Shown: piece after piece, positions 45,190 through 57,799 of the stretch
How positions within the stretch are numbered: position 1 is the first letter of the stretch
How the letters are laid out: every line of letters starts with the position of its first letter
Source: Dicyema japonicum
Lineage: Eukaryota; Dicyemida; Rhombozoa; Dicyemidae
Direction of reading: 5' to 3'
Length of the DNA: 64,000 bases
Assembly: GCA_011109175.1 (NCBI GenBank)
Contig: RDEW01000012.1
Location: 1,088,129-1,152,128 of the forward strand
Notes under the pieces: generated by a model
Database searches by the model: none
Told to the model about the DNA's origin: nothing
What the model saw: the letters and a program-made list of their open reading frames with translations, nothing else
Translations under genes and position numbers: made by a program

Positions 45190-46330
45190 TTCTTAACTTT
45201 ATGTGGACATGAATTATTAATTAATTTAATAAGTTCTGTAATTTTAAATCAAATGGTTTATACTGATACTGACTCTCGTCATGTAGATCACTATGTAAAA
45301 GCATGTTCAGTTAAATATTTAAAATTTTGGAAAGTAGAAAATAAAGCCCTTTTAAAATGAATTGTAGAAGTAACATAAGTAAAAGATAATGAAGTTTGTA
45401 ATTTTATTAATATTAGAGTATGCATTTCATATTTAGTAATGAAAATTCCAAATTAAATAGAATTTCATTAAAAGATAAAATTGTTCTAATTTTATCATCA
45501 CGAAATATTGATTTATATTTCACATTTCGTTTAGTGTCTGATAGGAGATACCTTGAAAAGATAGAACTATTTATTTGTAATTATAATCATTCATTCGTAG
45601 ATAATTCTGATAATTATACGATTACACTTGATAGAGACTTGCATTATAAAATCTTTGATTATTTTTAAAAAATTTTCTTTCGATGTTTCACTGAATACAT
45701 TTTTGTGTCCTTTTCTAGATAGCCATGATCTTTTCAGCATTTGTCCAGAAGATGATATCATGGAAGATATTAAGACCAAAAGATAATTCTCCCCCTCTCA
45801 TGTATGGAAATAATTTTTACTTATTCTATTAGCCCTGAAAGTTCTCGAGGACCACAGAATGCGACTAATGATTTAGCAAGAGTAACATTTACTCTATCAA
45901 GAAACTTTCTCGTTTCATGGTAACAATTTATTGGCCTGGGCTCATTCCTCATCGACATAAACTCTTGGCCGATACAAGAACGGAAAAAGACTTGTATCGG
46001 TTACACAACTTCACGTAAATGGGTACGGGAGATCAGTGAACTCCGCTTTTTTTTCAAAATACACGATAAAGTTGCCTCTTTTTAAAGTTTAAAGTCTATA
46101 ATTAATGTCCCTTATAATCCTGTTTCATGAAGAGTTGAATTGTATTTATCTTACCTCTTTTACTAATTTCATTTTCTCTGGGTTTAACCCAAACCTTGAC
46201 ATCTGAAAATGTGCTCTGTTCAATTGTTATTCCCAAAGTCTTTCTCGTAGTCCAAAATAAGATTTTTAAACGGAAATTTCTGGAAATATTAAACTCCTTG
46301 CATTGGATATTTTGAATAGTCACGGCTTGT
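45190..46330. other. No supported gene
   Basis: Several AT-rich frames. One contains MVYTDTDSRHVD (about 45254), discussed under rejected observations. No element ends were seen. Confidence 0.35.
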
Positions 46331-46339
46331 GTGGCCTGA

Positions 46340-46520
46340 CGAGTGAAACACTAGACCGGAGAAAATCCTTTGTCCAGAACTTCTGGGTTTATGATGTCTT
46401 CTGAGTCTATCACCTCGTCCATGCTTACAAGAAGGAGACATTAGCTTTTATTGATCATGAAGAATAGCAGGCATTTAATGCAACAGAAGTCCGTCACAGT
46501 CTGAACCTTGTGACCAAATA
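46340..46520 (+). pseudogene. Possible RT motif A scrap
   Basis: The plus strand reads AYKKETLAFIDHEE, a stop, then QAFNATEVRHSL. This recalls the F-D-x-KAFD motif A of RTE-type reverse transcriptases. It is too short and mutated to place in a family. Confidence 0.3.
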
Positions 46521-46539
46521 ACCCCATGATTAATTAGGC

Positions 46540-47490
46540 TTTACGTTGGGGGGACAATCATTAGCATTTTGAAACCTTCTGGATCATCCTATCCATCTTA
46601 CCTTCCTATTCCCTCTGTCAATCGTTTCTAAAATTCCAGAACAACTTGTACTGTATTTCATCAAACCGTATCTGCTGTTTGTCGATTCTTAACATAGTTT
46701 TCGTGATTTCCACTTTACTGATCTTTCAAAACGTATATTTTATGGCAAATGGAGTTAATAATCACATACCTTCAGGTAAAGTAGTTGTTGCTTTAATTGA
46801 CATAAACAAACTCCGTGATAATGATTCTGAGTAATAGACAAAGAGATCCTATTTCTCGTAAAGACACACACGTTCTCTTCGGGTTTATAAAGTTGAAATT
46901 CTTCAAATTACCAACTTAGCCCTCTCAGTCGTGCTTAATAGTCTAGATATTAACAAACTTCTTGGACGTCTGCCGCTGGACATGTGAAACTTTCCTACCC
47001 CTGAATTTTTTCCCTACTCGGTACTCCTCCGCTACGGTCGCTAACAGGGTTACAGAACTATTTAACATGAAAATCGGTTTCCTCCATGTGCCCTTCTTGC
47101 CTTCAGACGACCAAAAGATGGACAACTTTTTTTTGCCCTGGCCTTCTTTTAATTCCCCATCATTTCAGCTCGATCTTATTGATTTCTAAGAGCGTCCACT
47201 TTTGCTAGTCACTTGTTGTTGTAACCGATTTCCTTCACTGATAAGACCGGGTTAAATAAATAAGTTCCAAGTTCTTTCACTTTTGGGCCGGACGAGATCA
47301 GACCCCAGCATGCTTGCATGTGACACTTCTTCTGTTTAGAACTTTGATATCCGATATTTCTTGAGTTCATCACTGCTTACAAGAAGGAGAAAATCACGTG
47401 GTTGCATCCTCATAAAACCAAGTATTAACCATGTATAATGTCATCACCTCAACTTTCTGATAAATAACGATTGACTTATTTTGTTAATGC
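46540..47490. other. No supported gene
   Basis: The 46943-47125 minus frame has reasonable composition but no recognised family. A phrase gcttacaagaaggagaaa near 47372 echoes 46426, so parts may be decayed copies of one element. Confidence 0.35.
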
Positions 47491-47545
47491 ACTTGTTTGT
47501 TATTTATTAACCCCAGGCTTACAATCTTTGTAAGTCCAGCACAAT

Positions 47546-48598
47546 TCATCCAAGAAATGAACCCAAGAGAGAACGCCTGCATGTGTCGATCAAATCCATC
47601 CTCCAATAGTCCATTACAGGTGTCCATTCAGAAGAGAGGTGGAGAATTTGCCTTTTACCATTTAGCAGAATTACATGACGAAGGTTTATTTTGTTTATCA
47701 ACCATTTGAATTCATCCTCATCCTCCTCAAAACACAAATACTGAATCAGATAATTTGAGTAATAATCTTTAAAGGTCTTGAAATTCTCATATCCAATGGT
47801 TGCAAATATGGTGTTGTATTTTTGGCAAAAATAAAATAAAAACTCAATATTTTGAGCATTCAAATAGTTTTATGACATCCCGCATTATGCATTTATAGAG
47901 GATGAATATGAAATTCCAAAATCTTTCACATTGAAATTTTTGAGACATTGAGGGTTTTTAAATTTTCCAACAATCAATGGCTCAAGTTTTTCCCCATGGA
48001 ATTGCAACAAAGAAGTACAGTGACTCTTTCTTTTCCCTGTTTAAAGCCAAAAGTATCGTCATTTATTCCGACAAACGACTTTCGTGAGTCCTTTTTATAT
48101 GAAAGAAGTTTCATCACAATTAAAAACATTTTGTCTTCCATATTGAATAATTTTCTCGTCAAGAATTTTAAAAAACTCATTGATGTAAATCAAGTCACAT
48201 GAATTTTTTTCTCCACAAATTGATTTAAATTTCAGTTCATGTCGCTATTTAAATCTGTCAAGCCAGCCGTTTGAAGCTTTGAAAGTATCAAATCCAATTT
48301 TTGAAGCCGTATATAAAACAATTTTCTTTATGAAAGGACCTGATATTGGAACCTTATTTCCGCGTAGTTTCTGAAATATTTCAAAAACTTGATCATCGAA
48401 TTTAGATTTCTCACAATAAGGCATAGGATCCTCATCCGTGTTTACAGTTCCTTGTTCAAGAAAAGGTACAATTGTTTTTTTTATTCGCGAAATCATGCCT
48501 TTACTAGTTTTGTATTTTTTAATTATCTGTCTTTTAGATAATTTGTTCTTCAATATCAATTTAGCAATCGTTAATTTTGTTTCGTAGTTGATAACCAT
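47546..48598 (-). pseudogene. Pogo/Tigger transposase, broken
   Basis: The minus strand starts at 48598 with a psq-type helix-turn-helix (TKLTIAKLILKNKLSKRQII), then GMISRIKK and the beginning of a CENP-B-type DNA-binding domain ending FKASNGWLDRFK (about residues 105-117). Further down in shifting frames are VFNCDETSF (start of the DDE catalytic core) and pieces to 47546. The order psq-HTH, CENP-B HTH, DDE is that of Tigger/JRK-like transposases. Multiple stops break the catalytic part. Confidence 0.8.
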
Positions 48599-48654
48599 TC
48601 ACAACAAAAAATGTAAATAAACGTGTAAATTAAAATTATATATTTATTAATAAA

Positions 48655-48832
48655 ATATAATTTTATTTACTTATAATTTCATTCCCCACAATTTTATAGT
48701 GCCCCAAAATTTCCATATTTTTTATCGATTTTCCATTTTACTCTGCCAAAATGTTGGCCAAAAAAAATGCCCCAAAATGCGAGGGTGCTCCACCCCTGGG
48801 GTCTGCCCAATTCGGGGTCGGACTGTAGTTAC
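48655..48832 (-). mobile_element. Terminal region of the pogo/Tigger element
   Basis: On the minus strand it begins ta-cagtccgaccccgaatt, a TA followed by CAGT as in pogo-family ends, and continues about 170 bp toward the transposase start. The same sequence recurs in the same orientation at 50152-50311. Confidence 0.8.
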
Positions 48833-48839
48833 GAGATGG

Positions 48840-50150
48840 GGGAGCTAACTTATGGCTGTTTCTTACTATGCTACAAACCTTCCAAATGTTATTCAAGTAC
48901 GCACTTCTTTAGAATTAGAATTTTTGCTTATTAAAAGAGTGAAATAAAGTTTATTTGATGAACAACTTCATGAAGATCTAACGAAGGTAAAATCACAATA
49001 TTTACATTTATTACATTTGCTTGATGATTTTTAATCGACCAATTTCACTATAAAGCATACAATTATTAAAAAATTGGATTTTAAAGAAGACGTATGTAAT
49101 AATAAAAATTATATTAACAAAAGAATCCTAATGATATCACAAAATAAATTTTTGATGATCATTCCATTTCACCTTTAGATTATTCTTTGTTGATTGAACG
49201 TCAGGGTAGGAATTTTAAAGCGGATAATGTAAAATATTACTTAATTGTGATTAACTCGATAAACGATGAATAAAATACTTTAATTTTCATAAGCGTAGTT
49301 TATACATGAAAATAAAGTTGTAACTAGTATTTTTTAGGTCAATTTTTAAAATTTTAAGATTAATTAAATTGACTTTTTAAAGGCAATTTTCATTTTTTAA
49401 GTCAATAAAAATGTTGCCCTAGTTACTATTTACGCGGTCGACGTACTGATATCAGACATATCGAAAGATTTGAAGAAGGAGACGTTTATCTTTATTTTTG
49501 AATGAATTATTTTGCCCTCTCTCGTCTAAGGAAGTGAAGGAAGGCATTTTCCGTCCAAAAGAGATATTTTGGTCAAAGTTATGCAATAAATTTGAACATC
49601 TTATGGAGTTTCTATCATTGTTACGTTTGATTTAAGAGTTTGAATAAATCATCGTATTTAACAGCTAATGAAACTCGCTACTTTGTACGATTCGGCCGTC
49701 CTTAAACGTCTACAGCTATTGCTGGACGCTTTCACAAGTCTCCGAAGTTCACCTGAGTTCCCGGACAGGAGTAGCTTCTTATAAAATCAATGATAATTGT
49801 TCGGTGGTGGAAACCAATAGCCCGAATTACTCTTTAAGAAAGAAGTGTCCAGTGCATATTTCTACTAGGGTCCTCCTTGTTTTATTCGAGATTATTCTTA
49901 AAGTCATCCACCAATTTCGAAGGCCACACAGCAGATTTTTCGGAGCCAGTCTTCGGATGGCTTTGATAGAAAGTGTTTATGTATTGTCTTTGACTTGGCT
50001 TTATGGAGCTCCACTTTGGAGGGGATCGCGTATTTCAAGGTGATCCTGATGTATTGATTGTGGATTGTTCTAAGGGTTTCCTTCTCCTGGCCAAAGATGG
50101 ATTCAGCCACGTAATAGAGGGCGTTTGTAAAATTCACTAGGAATGATTTT
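48840..50150. other. Unassigned, with a possible LINE C-terminal piece
   Basis: The 50137-49904 minus frame (NALYYVAESIFGQEKETLR then TIHNQYIRITLKYA) resembles the region after the RT in Jockey-like LINEs, where an aliphatic stretch is followed by iQN--lRi. The rest is AT-rich without a gene. Confidence 0.35.
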
Positions 50151-50151
50151 A

Positions 50152-50311
50152 NTACTTATAATTTCATTCCCCACAATTTTATAGTGCCCAAAAATTTCCA
50201 TATTTTTTATTGATTTTCCATTTTACTCTGCCAAAATGTTGGCCAAAAAAATGCCCCAAAATGCGGGGGTGCCCCACCCCTGGGGTCTGCCCTAATCCGG
50301 GGTCGGACTGT
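50152..50311 (-). repeat. Second copy of the pogo/Tigger terminal region, next to an N
   Basis: Nearly identical to 48660-48832 over about 160 bp (few substitutions, one A fewer in a homopolymer). It starts exactly at a single N (50152), so it could be a genuine solo end or an artefact of joining contigs. Confidence 0.8.
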
Positions 50312-50479
50312 ATAAATATTTTTTTTCATTTTCTTATTATTTTATTTTTTTAATTCAAAAAATTGAACTCGGAAAATCATAACTGAGGCATGTAAAAAAA
50401 AAGCTTTAAGGATGCTATAATTTATACCTATCAAGCGTAGTAAAACCTAAATTGTACAAAAATAATAAACTGTTTTCGG

Positions 50480-51195
50480 CATGCTAAATGGACCCAAGAT
50501 TTTATTGAAGAAATTAATGACGAGTTTTTGTCTGAAATTTATCAAGATTTCGTGTCAAGACTGCAAATAAATGATCCAATTCGAGAAGATGAGTTTCTTC
50601 TTTATGAATATACATAGAATGAAGAGATCCTGGAAAATTTGGATTTAATTTATTAACCCCGGATACACCGAGAAAGAAGTTAAAGTAAACAACTAATTAA
50701 GTGTATCCAGTTTCCACTTCTACAGAGAGTCCATCCGGAATCAGCATAAAGGGTAAGACGTCCATTATATGCAGTTGTGGAAACCCCTCCAGTGGAGTGG
50801 GGGAGAGCAAATAATCCTTTTTCGAGCCGGCCTGGCACTGGGCGTCACCTAGACAGGTGGATCACATGACGCCACTATAATAGGAAGAGAAAAGAGGAAC
50901 AGACAAGCAAACAGAAAACTTCAACCAATTAACCACGCAGCACCTCATGGCGCCACGCGGCTATTTATTTTGGAAAATTTGGATGAAAATGATGAAGACA
51001 AAGAATGCATTAATGATGGAGAACAAAAGAATGAACAAGTCGTTTCAGACTATGATGCAATGAATGCAGTCTATACATTGAGGAAGTACTTATAACAGAA
51101 GGATGAAGTTAACTTAAATGTCTTCAATCTCCTTGATGATGTTAGTAGAAACATCAGAACGAACATTAAAACTAGAATAACTTATTATTTTAAAG
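50480..51195 (+). pseudogene. Pogo/Tigger transposase C-terminal part, split by a SINE
   Basis: Ignoring the SINE, the plus strand reads FLSEIYQDFVSRLQINDPIR, then EEILENLDENDEDK, DYDAMNAVYTLRKYL and VFNLLDDVSRNIR. An acidic tail followed by an A-x-L-LR-YL segment is the usual C-terminus of Tigger/JRK-like transposases. It lies in the opposite orientation to the 48 kb copy. The right end near 51350 (gattgaaaggttttactgta) fits a CAGT-type terminus. Confidence 0.6.
50645..50970 (-). mobile_element. SINE, full-length copy 2
   Basis: Reverse complement of the 15.8 kb SINE along its whole length, with a perfect 14-bp duplication, tggaaaatttggat, at 50631-50644 and 50971-50984. It interrupts the pogo transposase remnant, so the pogo copy is older than the SINE insertion. 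Confidence 0.9.
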
Positions 51196-51359
51196 GAAAT
51201 TAATGTTTTCATCTTTTAACTAGTCTTTAAAATTAAAAAATGCATTTTATCAATTTATAAAAAAATTCAACTTTGCCTCTCGAATCCGTCCTAATTTCCC
51301 AGGTCCCAAATTTGGTCGATTGAAAGGTTTTACTGTATTTTGTAGTCGTTCAGTGAGAG

Positions 51360-54300
51360 AGGTTGGGTCTGTTCACTTCTCCCCGACCAAATGACCACAT
51401 GAAATCCCTGAGTTATCCTATTTAAGAAGTTCAACCGAGAGTGAACTTATTTGAAAAGATAAAAACTTTAAGTGAATTAGAGTTAAGCATAGTGAACCAT
51501 AGCTACGTCACCAGCTCGACCCTCTGCCCAATTAACTACTAAGTAGTCTGCGCTACAAATAAATAAAAGTCGATTAAGACTTTCAGAACTGTGAGGATTT
51601 GGTTCATTGTACAACAAAATCCTCACAGTTCATATTAATGCCAGGGTCACTGAGAGATACAAAATGTGCTCAATTAGTGGCTAATTTCAGTTCCCGCCAT
51701 TAGCAGAGCACCTTACGTTCATGGTCTTCCATTGCATCAACCGATTCCCGGAAGCACCTTCTTCTGTGCTTACACAGGAAATCTATTGGAGAAGAGAACT
51801 TAGGAGCAGACTTTCTTTCCTTTAACTGAGGTAGAGACAGGAAAGAGGGTTTCTGTCTTTTTCACCAAAGTGGAGGAATTTGTCTTCCCATCTACGAATC
51901 GGTTAGTTAGTTTTAAAAATAGTCATAATCGATTAAATTTAAAATTTTTGAAAAATTTTGTTGTGATTTTTCCCGCCTTGCCTCCACTTGTCAGAAGAAG
52001 TCAATCTATAAGATTTTTTTGTTTAATGTATTCTGTCAAAATCAATACCGGATCCCACTTATCAAGAATATCTCCATACGTCCATAATTCCCCCAGTTTC
52101 TTTTAGTTTTATGAGTTTTCTATAAATTTGCGGTACAAAATATATAGAAAAGTCTCTTGATTATTCAAAATCTTTATAAAGCTAATTAAGTTTATTACAT
52201 TATTTAAAATACTGTATAACTTATTAAACACCTCAGAGTACATGAATTTGTCAGTTATCTTCATAAAGGTCCACATTTTCGACCAAAGCTCTAGAAGTAA
52301 CCGATTGTAACCAGACTGTACCTTTAGTATTACTTACAATTATAATGAATTCTAGTTATATTATATCTCACTTTTGAAAAAGTTTTTTGACCACGTGCTT
52401 TTTAGTTTTTTGTGTGACACTTTTATTTCAATTCAAAGTGCTTAGGAGACTTGAAATAAGTAGTTTATTATTGCATTTGTAAGCAGAAAAGTGTTTAAAT
52501 AAAAAGTTTAAAAAATTAAGTTTTGATTTTTTACCCACGTGGGCTGTCTCCCATTGTCTTCCATCTAAGGGATCTCTGGGTTCTTGTATTAATGCCTAGA
52601 AATGATTAAAGTTGAAAGTTTTTGAAATTAGCATTAATGGTCACGCCACTTGACAGGAGTAATATTAATCGAAATTTCCCGAAACTCAAAGTCTTCATTT
52701 GTGATCCCTGGGGGACCTAAGTCAAGACAAGTTTGCCAATTTTAAAGAAACAACAAATATGCAAGTGCGGACCCGAAAAAAGTTAGGTCAAGTGGGGACA
52801 AATCCCGGAGAATCTGTATCTATTCGAGGACCAGAAAAAGTGCTTGTTTTAAGCCCAAAATAACACTTAATAATTTGGTTTTAGAAATTAAAAAGCTATT
52901 TTTTAAATTGATTTAATAAGCTTATTTGTTAATTTGGTTTAATTATTTCAATAGAAAATGAGCCCCGATTTATTTGGAGTACCCACATGTCTTGACCACC
53001 TGGGTCTGACCACGTGGGTAATTTTTTGAGTGTCTAAATTTTTAAGTTTCCTAGCTTAGACGCGTGCCTAGAATATATTAATTAAATAGAAAGTTATAAT
53101 TAAGCCTTAAAACAGATTTTTAAGTTCAACTTTGATATTTAAAACTTTTCTTGACCACGTGAACAGTTTTTTTCTTAGTGGTAAACACGTGTTTAAAATA
53201 AAAAATAAATAAGTAATTAAATACTATAATTAAATAGTAAAATTAAAGCTTTTATTTGGCTTTTTAACTGAATTTCTAATGAATTTCTAATTCTAGTTAT
53301 CATGGGCTTTACACGATTGAATGCATCAACCGTTCATTGAAAAATCCAGAATATTGATAGTCCTGTGTGTCTTTGATTAAATCCTATTATGTACTTTTAA
53401 CACGTTGGCTATTTCGACTTCACCCTCATCCAATATTCTATTCCAGTTGAGATTCTTAATGGTCGTATTTTGCCTTAATCCCTTTGTAGTGAATGTGACA
53501 TTTCGTTATCGTTTCCGACTGAATGGACAAAATGATAGACTCAGTAGACAGCGGATATACGAAGTTTCAAAGGATACACTGTGCTCTGGATTCGAATCTC
53601 GTCTGTCACAAAATTTGAAGAAAGAGCCTTGTGGAGGAATAAGTGATTTTGAGTATTAACACCCAAAACGTTATATTTCAATCATTTAATACCATAATAT
53701 AAGTATTATCCCACATAAGCTGTTTCGGAGGGATCAGTTGTGTCCAAATTCCTTTTATTTTCGAATCCTAACGATAGAACATCCGATTCTTATTAAATTC
53801 AAAACTTCAGATTTCCGCTGTTTCATGACTTGATAATTTTTTGCATGCAACGAAATGAAGGAAGACTGCTTCTATCATAAAACGATGCAGACATATCGCA
53901 CATTCCTCTTTCATGGAAGTTACGTCATTAGGTACGAATTATTAATTGTAACTTTAAATCGTCAATTTAAGGCAATATGATCTCTTTTAAATATCCTGGC
54001 GAAAGCACACTATTATAGCAGGAACAAATAACCAATAGTTCTTCTGTTCATCCTTAAAGCAGACCTGCTCAAGGTAATCTAATCTTGTCCAGATGGGATT
54101 CAAATCCAGTCATTAGTGGATTCCATGGATTCTTATTTCAAAAACATCTGGTTTCAGATGTCTCCTGATTCCTTAAGATGTTAGACCAGAGGTTTAAAAA
54201 ACCACAGACAAACAATATTTTTACTCTTACCAGGGAACTATAATAACTTCACTTAGTGAAGGCTATTCATTCAGTTACCCCCGATAATTTCGAGTGAAAA

Positions 54301-54400
54301 AAACAAAAAATTACAGCCAAAAGCAAACGCTCCAGAGATCCGATAGTTAAAACTATAGGAAGCTCATTTATTTAAAAACAAAAAATTTTATTTATTCAAA
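51360..54400. other. No supported gene
   Basis: Moderately AT-rich. It contains five cacgtg palindromes within 0.8 kb (52.39-53.19 kb). The frames at 51870-52106 and 53405-53659 are unassigned. Confidence 0.4.
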
Positions 54401-54404
54401 ACAA

Positions 54405-54600
54405 TTTATTTATTTATTTTAATAACCCTGGGAACAGCGAGAAAGAAAGACAAGAGTCAAACAGTTAGGTTGGAAAATTATTATTATTATTTAAGCCAAA
54501 GAAACACCGTCTTAACCAATAACTAATATTCAGGTGATCCCGGCATCTCTCAATAATCGGGCCATTTTTTCTCGATGCTCCGACCGTGATCCCACGCATT
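54405..54600 (-). mobile_element. LINE 3' end remnant
   Basis: The minus strand reads SREKMARLLRDAGIT at the same place as the 22.9 kb LINE's final codons, followed by a tail ending gttcccagggttattaaaat and repeats of aaat. The 3' tail is longer than in the other copies because of an inserted taa-rich stretch. Confidence 0.55.
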
Positions 54601-54729
54601 TTCTATACGGACGGGGTCTTTTTCCTTTCTCTTCTGAAATTGCCTCCAGTTGCCTCTATGATAGACTCGAGTGCTCTGGGGGCAATTTCTTTCTGGAGAA
54701 TGTTCAACTATATAAATTTTGAATTAAAA

Positions 54730-55040
54730 ACTGATTTATCGTAGGTGAAAGTTTAAAATTAATTTAATAATATATATTAAAAGTAATATTAAAATTAAAT
54801 AAAATTAGCATCTTGCTATTTTCATGCCTTGTGACGTTGTTATTTTCTAATCGCAGTTAATAAAGTGTTTTTATCTGACACAAATTTATTTTTTAGAAAT
54901 AAATTACTTTTTGGAAGACTAATACAATGCTAATACAACTGCTAACAACTTTGGATTTCCAATACGTCATATTTTTGACTCTCCTCTAATTCGACCTTTG
55001 AAACTCTGGAAATTTCTCCAATTTGTTTGTAAATGCAAAT
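54730..55040. other. No supported gene
   Basis: AT-rich spacer before the nucleoporin-like sequence. Confidence 0.4.
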
Positions 55041-56600
55041 AGCCCAATCATTTTTGGAAATCAAAGGATGATTTCAATTTTTGGCATGGCAGGAAATTTA
55101 GTTAATATTTTCGGAGTGCCACCCGAACTCATTTGGTAGCCAAGTAATGAATTCAAACTTTGGGTCGAACTTCGTAAATCAGTGGAATGAATAATACTGG
55201 AGGTTATTAATGTCATCGAATTTTGGTATCTTTGGGAACTTCGAAATTTCTTGATTACCTCAACTCTATTTGGAGTGCAGCAAACAAACTCAAACCTCGG
55301 AAATAACTTTTATTATTTTGGAAATCAGATCAATTTTGTAAACAACTACTTTCAGACTAATTCTAATCAACACACCAATTCAATGTAGCAGACCAACCTT
55401 GATCAACCAATCAATTCAATATGGCATACTAACACTCAGTCTACTAATTCAACATGGGGTGCCAATACGAATAATACAAACAACTTTTGGAAGCAAGACA
55501 CAAAGTTCGTTAAGTGGTTAGCCTTAGTCAAATAAACAGTAGTTTTATGTAAAATCAGAATAATCAGTAAGTTTTTAGAAAATGCTGCTAATGGATCTTT
55601 CATTGGTTATAGACAAATTTCCTCAGAAGAATTAGCCAATATAAACGGAAACTCTCTACTATGCCTGAATACAGTAACAAGTAGATTGAGGTAAAATTCT
55701 ATGTAAAAGTGTTAAGAAATTAGATATGAAGATTATCCAGCCAACAATAAGTTGGTGGTTTTTTTAATTTTTTATTTTAGCTCCCGTTTTATACAGGGAG
55801 CTTTCAACACAAATTTGATATGCAATACTGGACTTGTAACGCAGAATTTTATGTCCAATAATGCTGGAATTAATCAGGGCTTTTGAATCAGAACTTACCT
55901 GGCAATTTCTCCGGTAAACAACTATTTTCAAACGCTAATGCTCCGGGGACTAATAACACCGGTAGGTTTGGGATCACTTCTGTCTTTCAAACCCAAATAG
56001 TGGACTTGAGAATAGAATTGGTTTTCCTGGAATAATACATTTAACAATTCATTATTTTCGGCCGTATACTCTGGTATTGGAAATTTCCCTGGATTACTAA
56101 GGACAAATATTGGCTTTGAAATTAGTGCTCCCAATTGTGGGATTCATGCTTCCTTTTTTCCGTAAAATATTGCTGGATTTGTAATTTCTTCTAATCTCTC
56201 AAATACCAACACGACCGGATTTCCTCAGTCCAATATTTTTTTCGGAAACCCTCTCGGCTTTTCTTTTACCAATACTATAGTAAACATTGGTGCATTTCCT
56301 TCTACTAATACTGAATAAACACTGGTGGTTTCCTCATTGGTAATAATGGAGTAAATACTTGTGGATTTCCTTTTACCAATACTCTGGTTAATACTGGTGG
56401 ATTTCCTACTGTCAATACTGGATTTAGTACTGCTGGTATTCCCTCTCCAACACTGGATTAAACGCCATTTTTTCCTCTTCCAATACGAGATTTAGTACCG
56501 GCGGTTTTCCTGCAGCCAATACTGGATTAAACGCCTTTGTTTTTCCTGCTACACATACTGGATTGAATACTGTTGTTTTTCCTACAGTGAATTCCAAATA
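55040..56600 (+). pseudogene. FG-repeat nucleoporin remnant, probably NUP98-like
   Basis: The first part is rich in N, S and FG dipeptides in shifting frames (IIFGNQRM, STLFGVQQTNSN, YYFGNQ). A non-FG segment then reads SFIGYRQISSEELANING and, after a 33-nt GT...AG intron (55691-55723), SRLR joined to YEDYPANNK. That resembles the EELRLEDYQANRK region after the GLE2-binding segment of animal NUP98. A second intron-like 30-mer is at 55751-55780. The rest (56210-56600) is a run of degenerate repeats of the type GFPxxNTG. Nucleoporins of this kind form the permeability barrier of nuclear pores. Many stops mark it as a pseudogene. Confidence 0.5.
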
Positions 56601-56611
56601 ATGTATTTATA

Positions 56612-56720
56612 TTTTTTATTTAGAACCCCGGGATCACCGATAAAGAAAACAGAGAAAAACGTCAAACAGTTAGGCAACACCAGTTCCCGCAATCAGTCGA
56701 GCCATCCAACGCATGTGGTC
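56612..56720 (-). mobile_element. LINE 3' end remnant
   Basis: The minus strand reads MRWMARLIAGTGVA then a stop, corresponding to the LL--GIT-stop signature, followed by a tail ending ggtgatcccggggttctaaat. That tail pairs with the LINE/SINE 3' tail pattern. Confidence 0.5.
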
Positions 56721-56954
56721 TCCCATTGTTCCCACTACCGATTACCCATATTATATTGTTCGATTACTCGAAGAATACAACTTTTTTAATAAGTACCAAA
56801 ATTTTATTGTTTTTAAAATTAAATATTTAAATTTTATTTTTGTTAACCTAACTTTGAAATTATAATAGTAATTAAATTTTTATGTGGTAACATTTATTCT
56901 AAATTTAGTGTAGTAATTTTATAGTACACATTTTCTGTCAATAAATTTTTACCA

Positions 56955-57390
56955 AATGGGGTCGTACATGGATCCCGACTGTCACCCATTCTCTTCAACT
57001 TCTTTATGAGCGATATGCCTTTCCATAGCAGCAACAATACTCTGGTCCTCGCTTATACTCACGACATAATCATGGAAACAAGAGACCAGTATGTTCACAC
57101 AGCGGGTACCCGCTTACAAGATTTACTGGATAACCTGAGCTGTTAGATTATAATGAACCTATTACACACAAGTCCTGAAAACTCTAACACATTGATTTTT
57201 ACTTCAGACAGAAGATTACAAAATCCCCTCCGCTAACTCTATCAAAATACTGGAAATCAGATACGTCATCCTTATGATTTTCGGAAAACATGCCAGCAAC
57301 GTAATTTCTTCCCAACGAAAACTAAATTTTGTAAAAACACTTCTCGAATACTACAAAGGTTGTTTCTACACCACGTCTCGATTGCCGTCT
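56955..57390 (+). pseudogene. LINE reverse transcriptase fragment (motifs B and C)
   Basis: The plus strand reads LPNGVVHGSRLSPILFNFF (motif B region), MSDMPFHSSNNTLVLAYTHDI where YADD is expected, TAGTRLQDLLDNL, and TLIFTSDRR. It is colinear with the 23.7-23.5 kb LINE. The catalytic YADD is mutated to YTHD and stops follow. Confidence 0.7.
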
Positions 57391-57479
57391 CGCTTGCTAA
57401 GTTATTTTATTTAAATTATTTTATTATCATTTTATGGGTGACATTAAAATGATTTTTTAAATACTATTTAAATTGCATT

Positions 57480-57570
57480 TAAAAAATTAGCATTTAAATT
57501 TTTTGAACAAATTTTTTTTTTTTAATTTTTTTTTTTTAATTTTTTTTAACAAAAATTTTTTTTAACAATT
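57480..57570. repeat. Poly-T tract
   Basis: Long runs of T broken by aa, possibly an old poly(A) tail on the minus strand. Confidence 0.6.
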
Positions 57571-57799
57571 AAACAAATGTCAGTTGAGGAAGCCTGCTGC
57601 GTGGATTGCGAACGAGTTCCCTCGGAGTATGGCTATTCCAATCTTTTGTCTTAGCCATAACCCTTCTCGTTGATCCCTTTTCTTTCTAGCAAGCAATCCT
57701 CCGAGTTTTTGCTGTTTTGAACAAAATTAAAAAATAATTATTCCAAAAACAATTTTATATTAAAATAAGTATAAAGACCACGTATCGGTGGTCTTGTGG

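Noticed and set aside
45240-45330. YTDTDS phrase resembling motif C of protein-primed family B DNA polymerases (Maverick-like elements)
   Set aside because: The surrounding residues do not continue any polymerase block and no packaging, integrase or capsid signal is nearby; the hexapeptide alone is insufficient.
55691-55723. A 21-nt inner intron within this 33-nt intron of the nucleoporin-like sequence
   Set aside because: Using the inner donor would leave a stop codon in the joined frame; the 33-nt form joins SRLR to YEDYPANNK cleanly.
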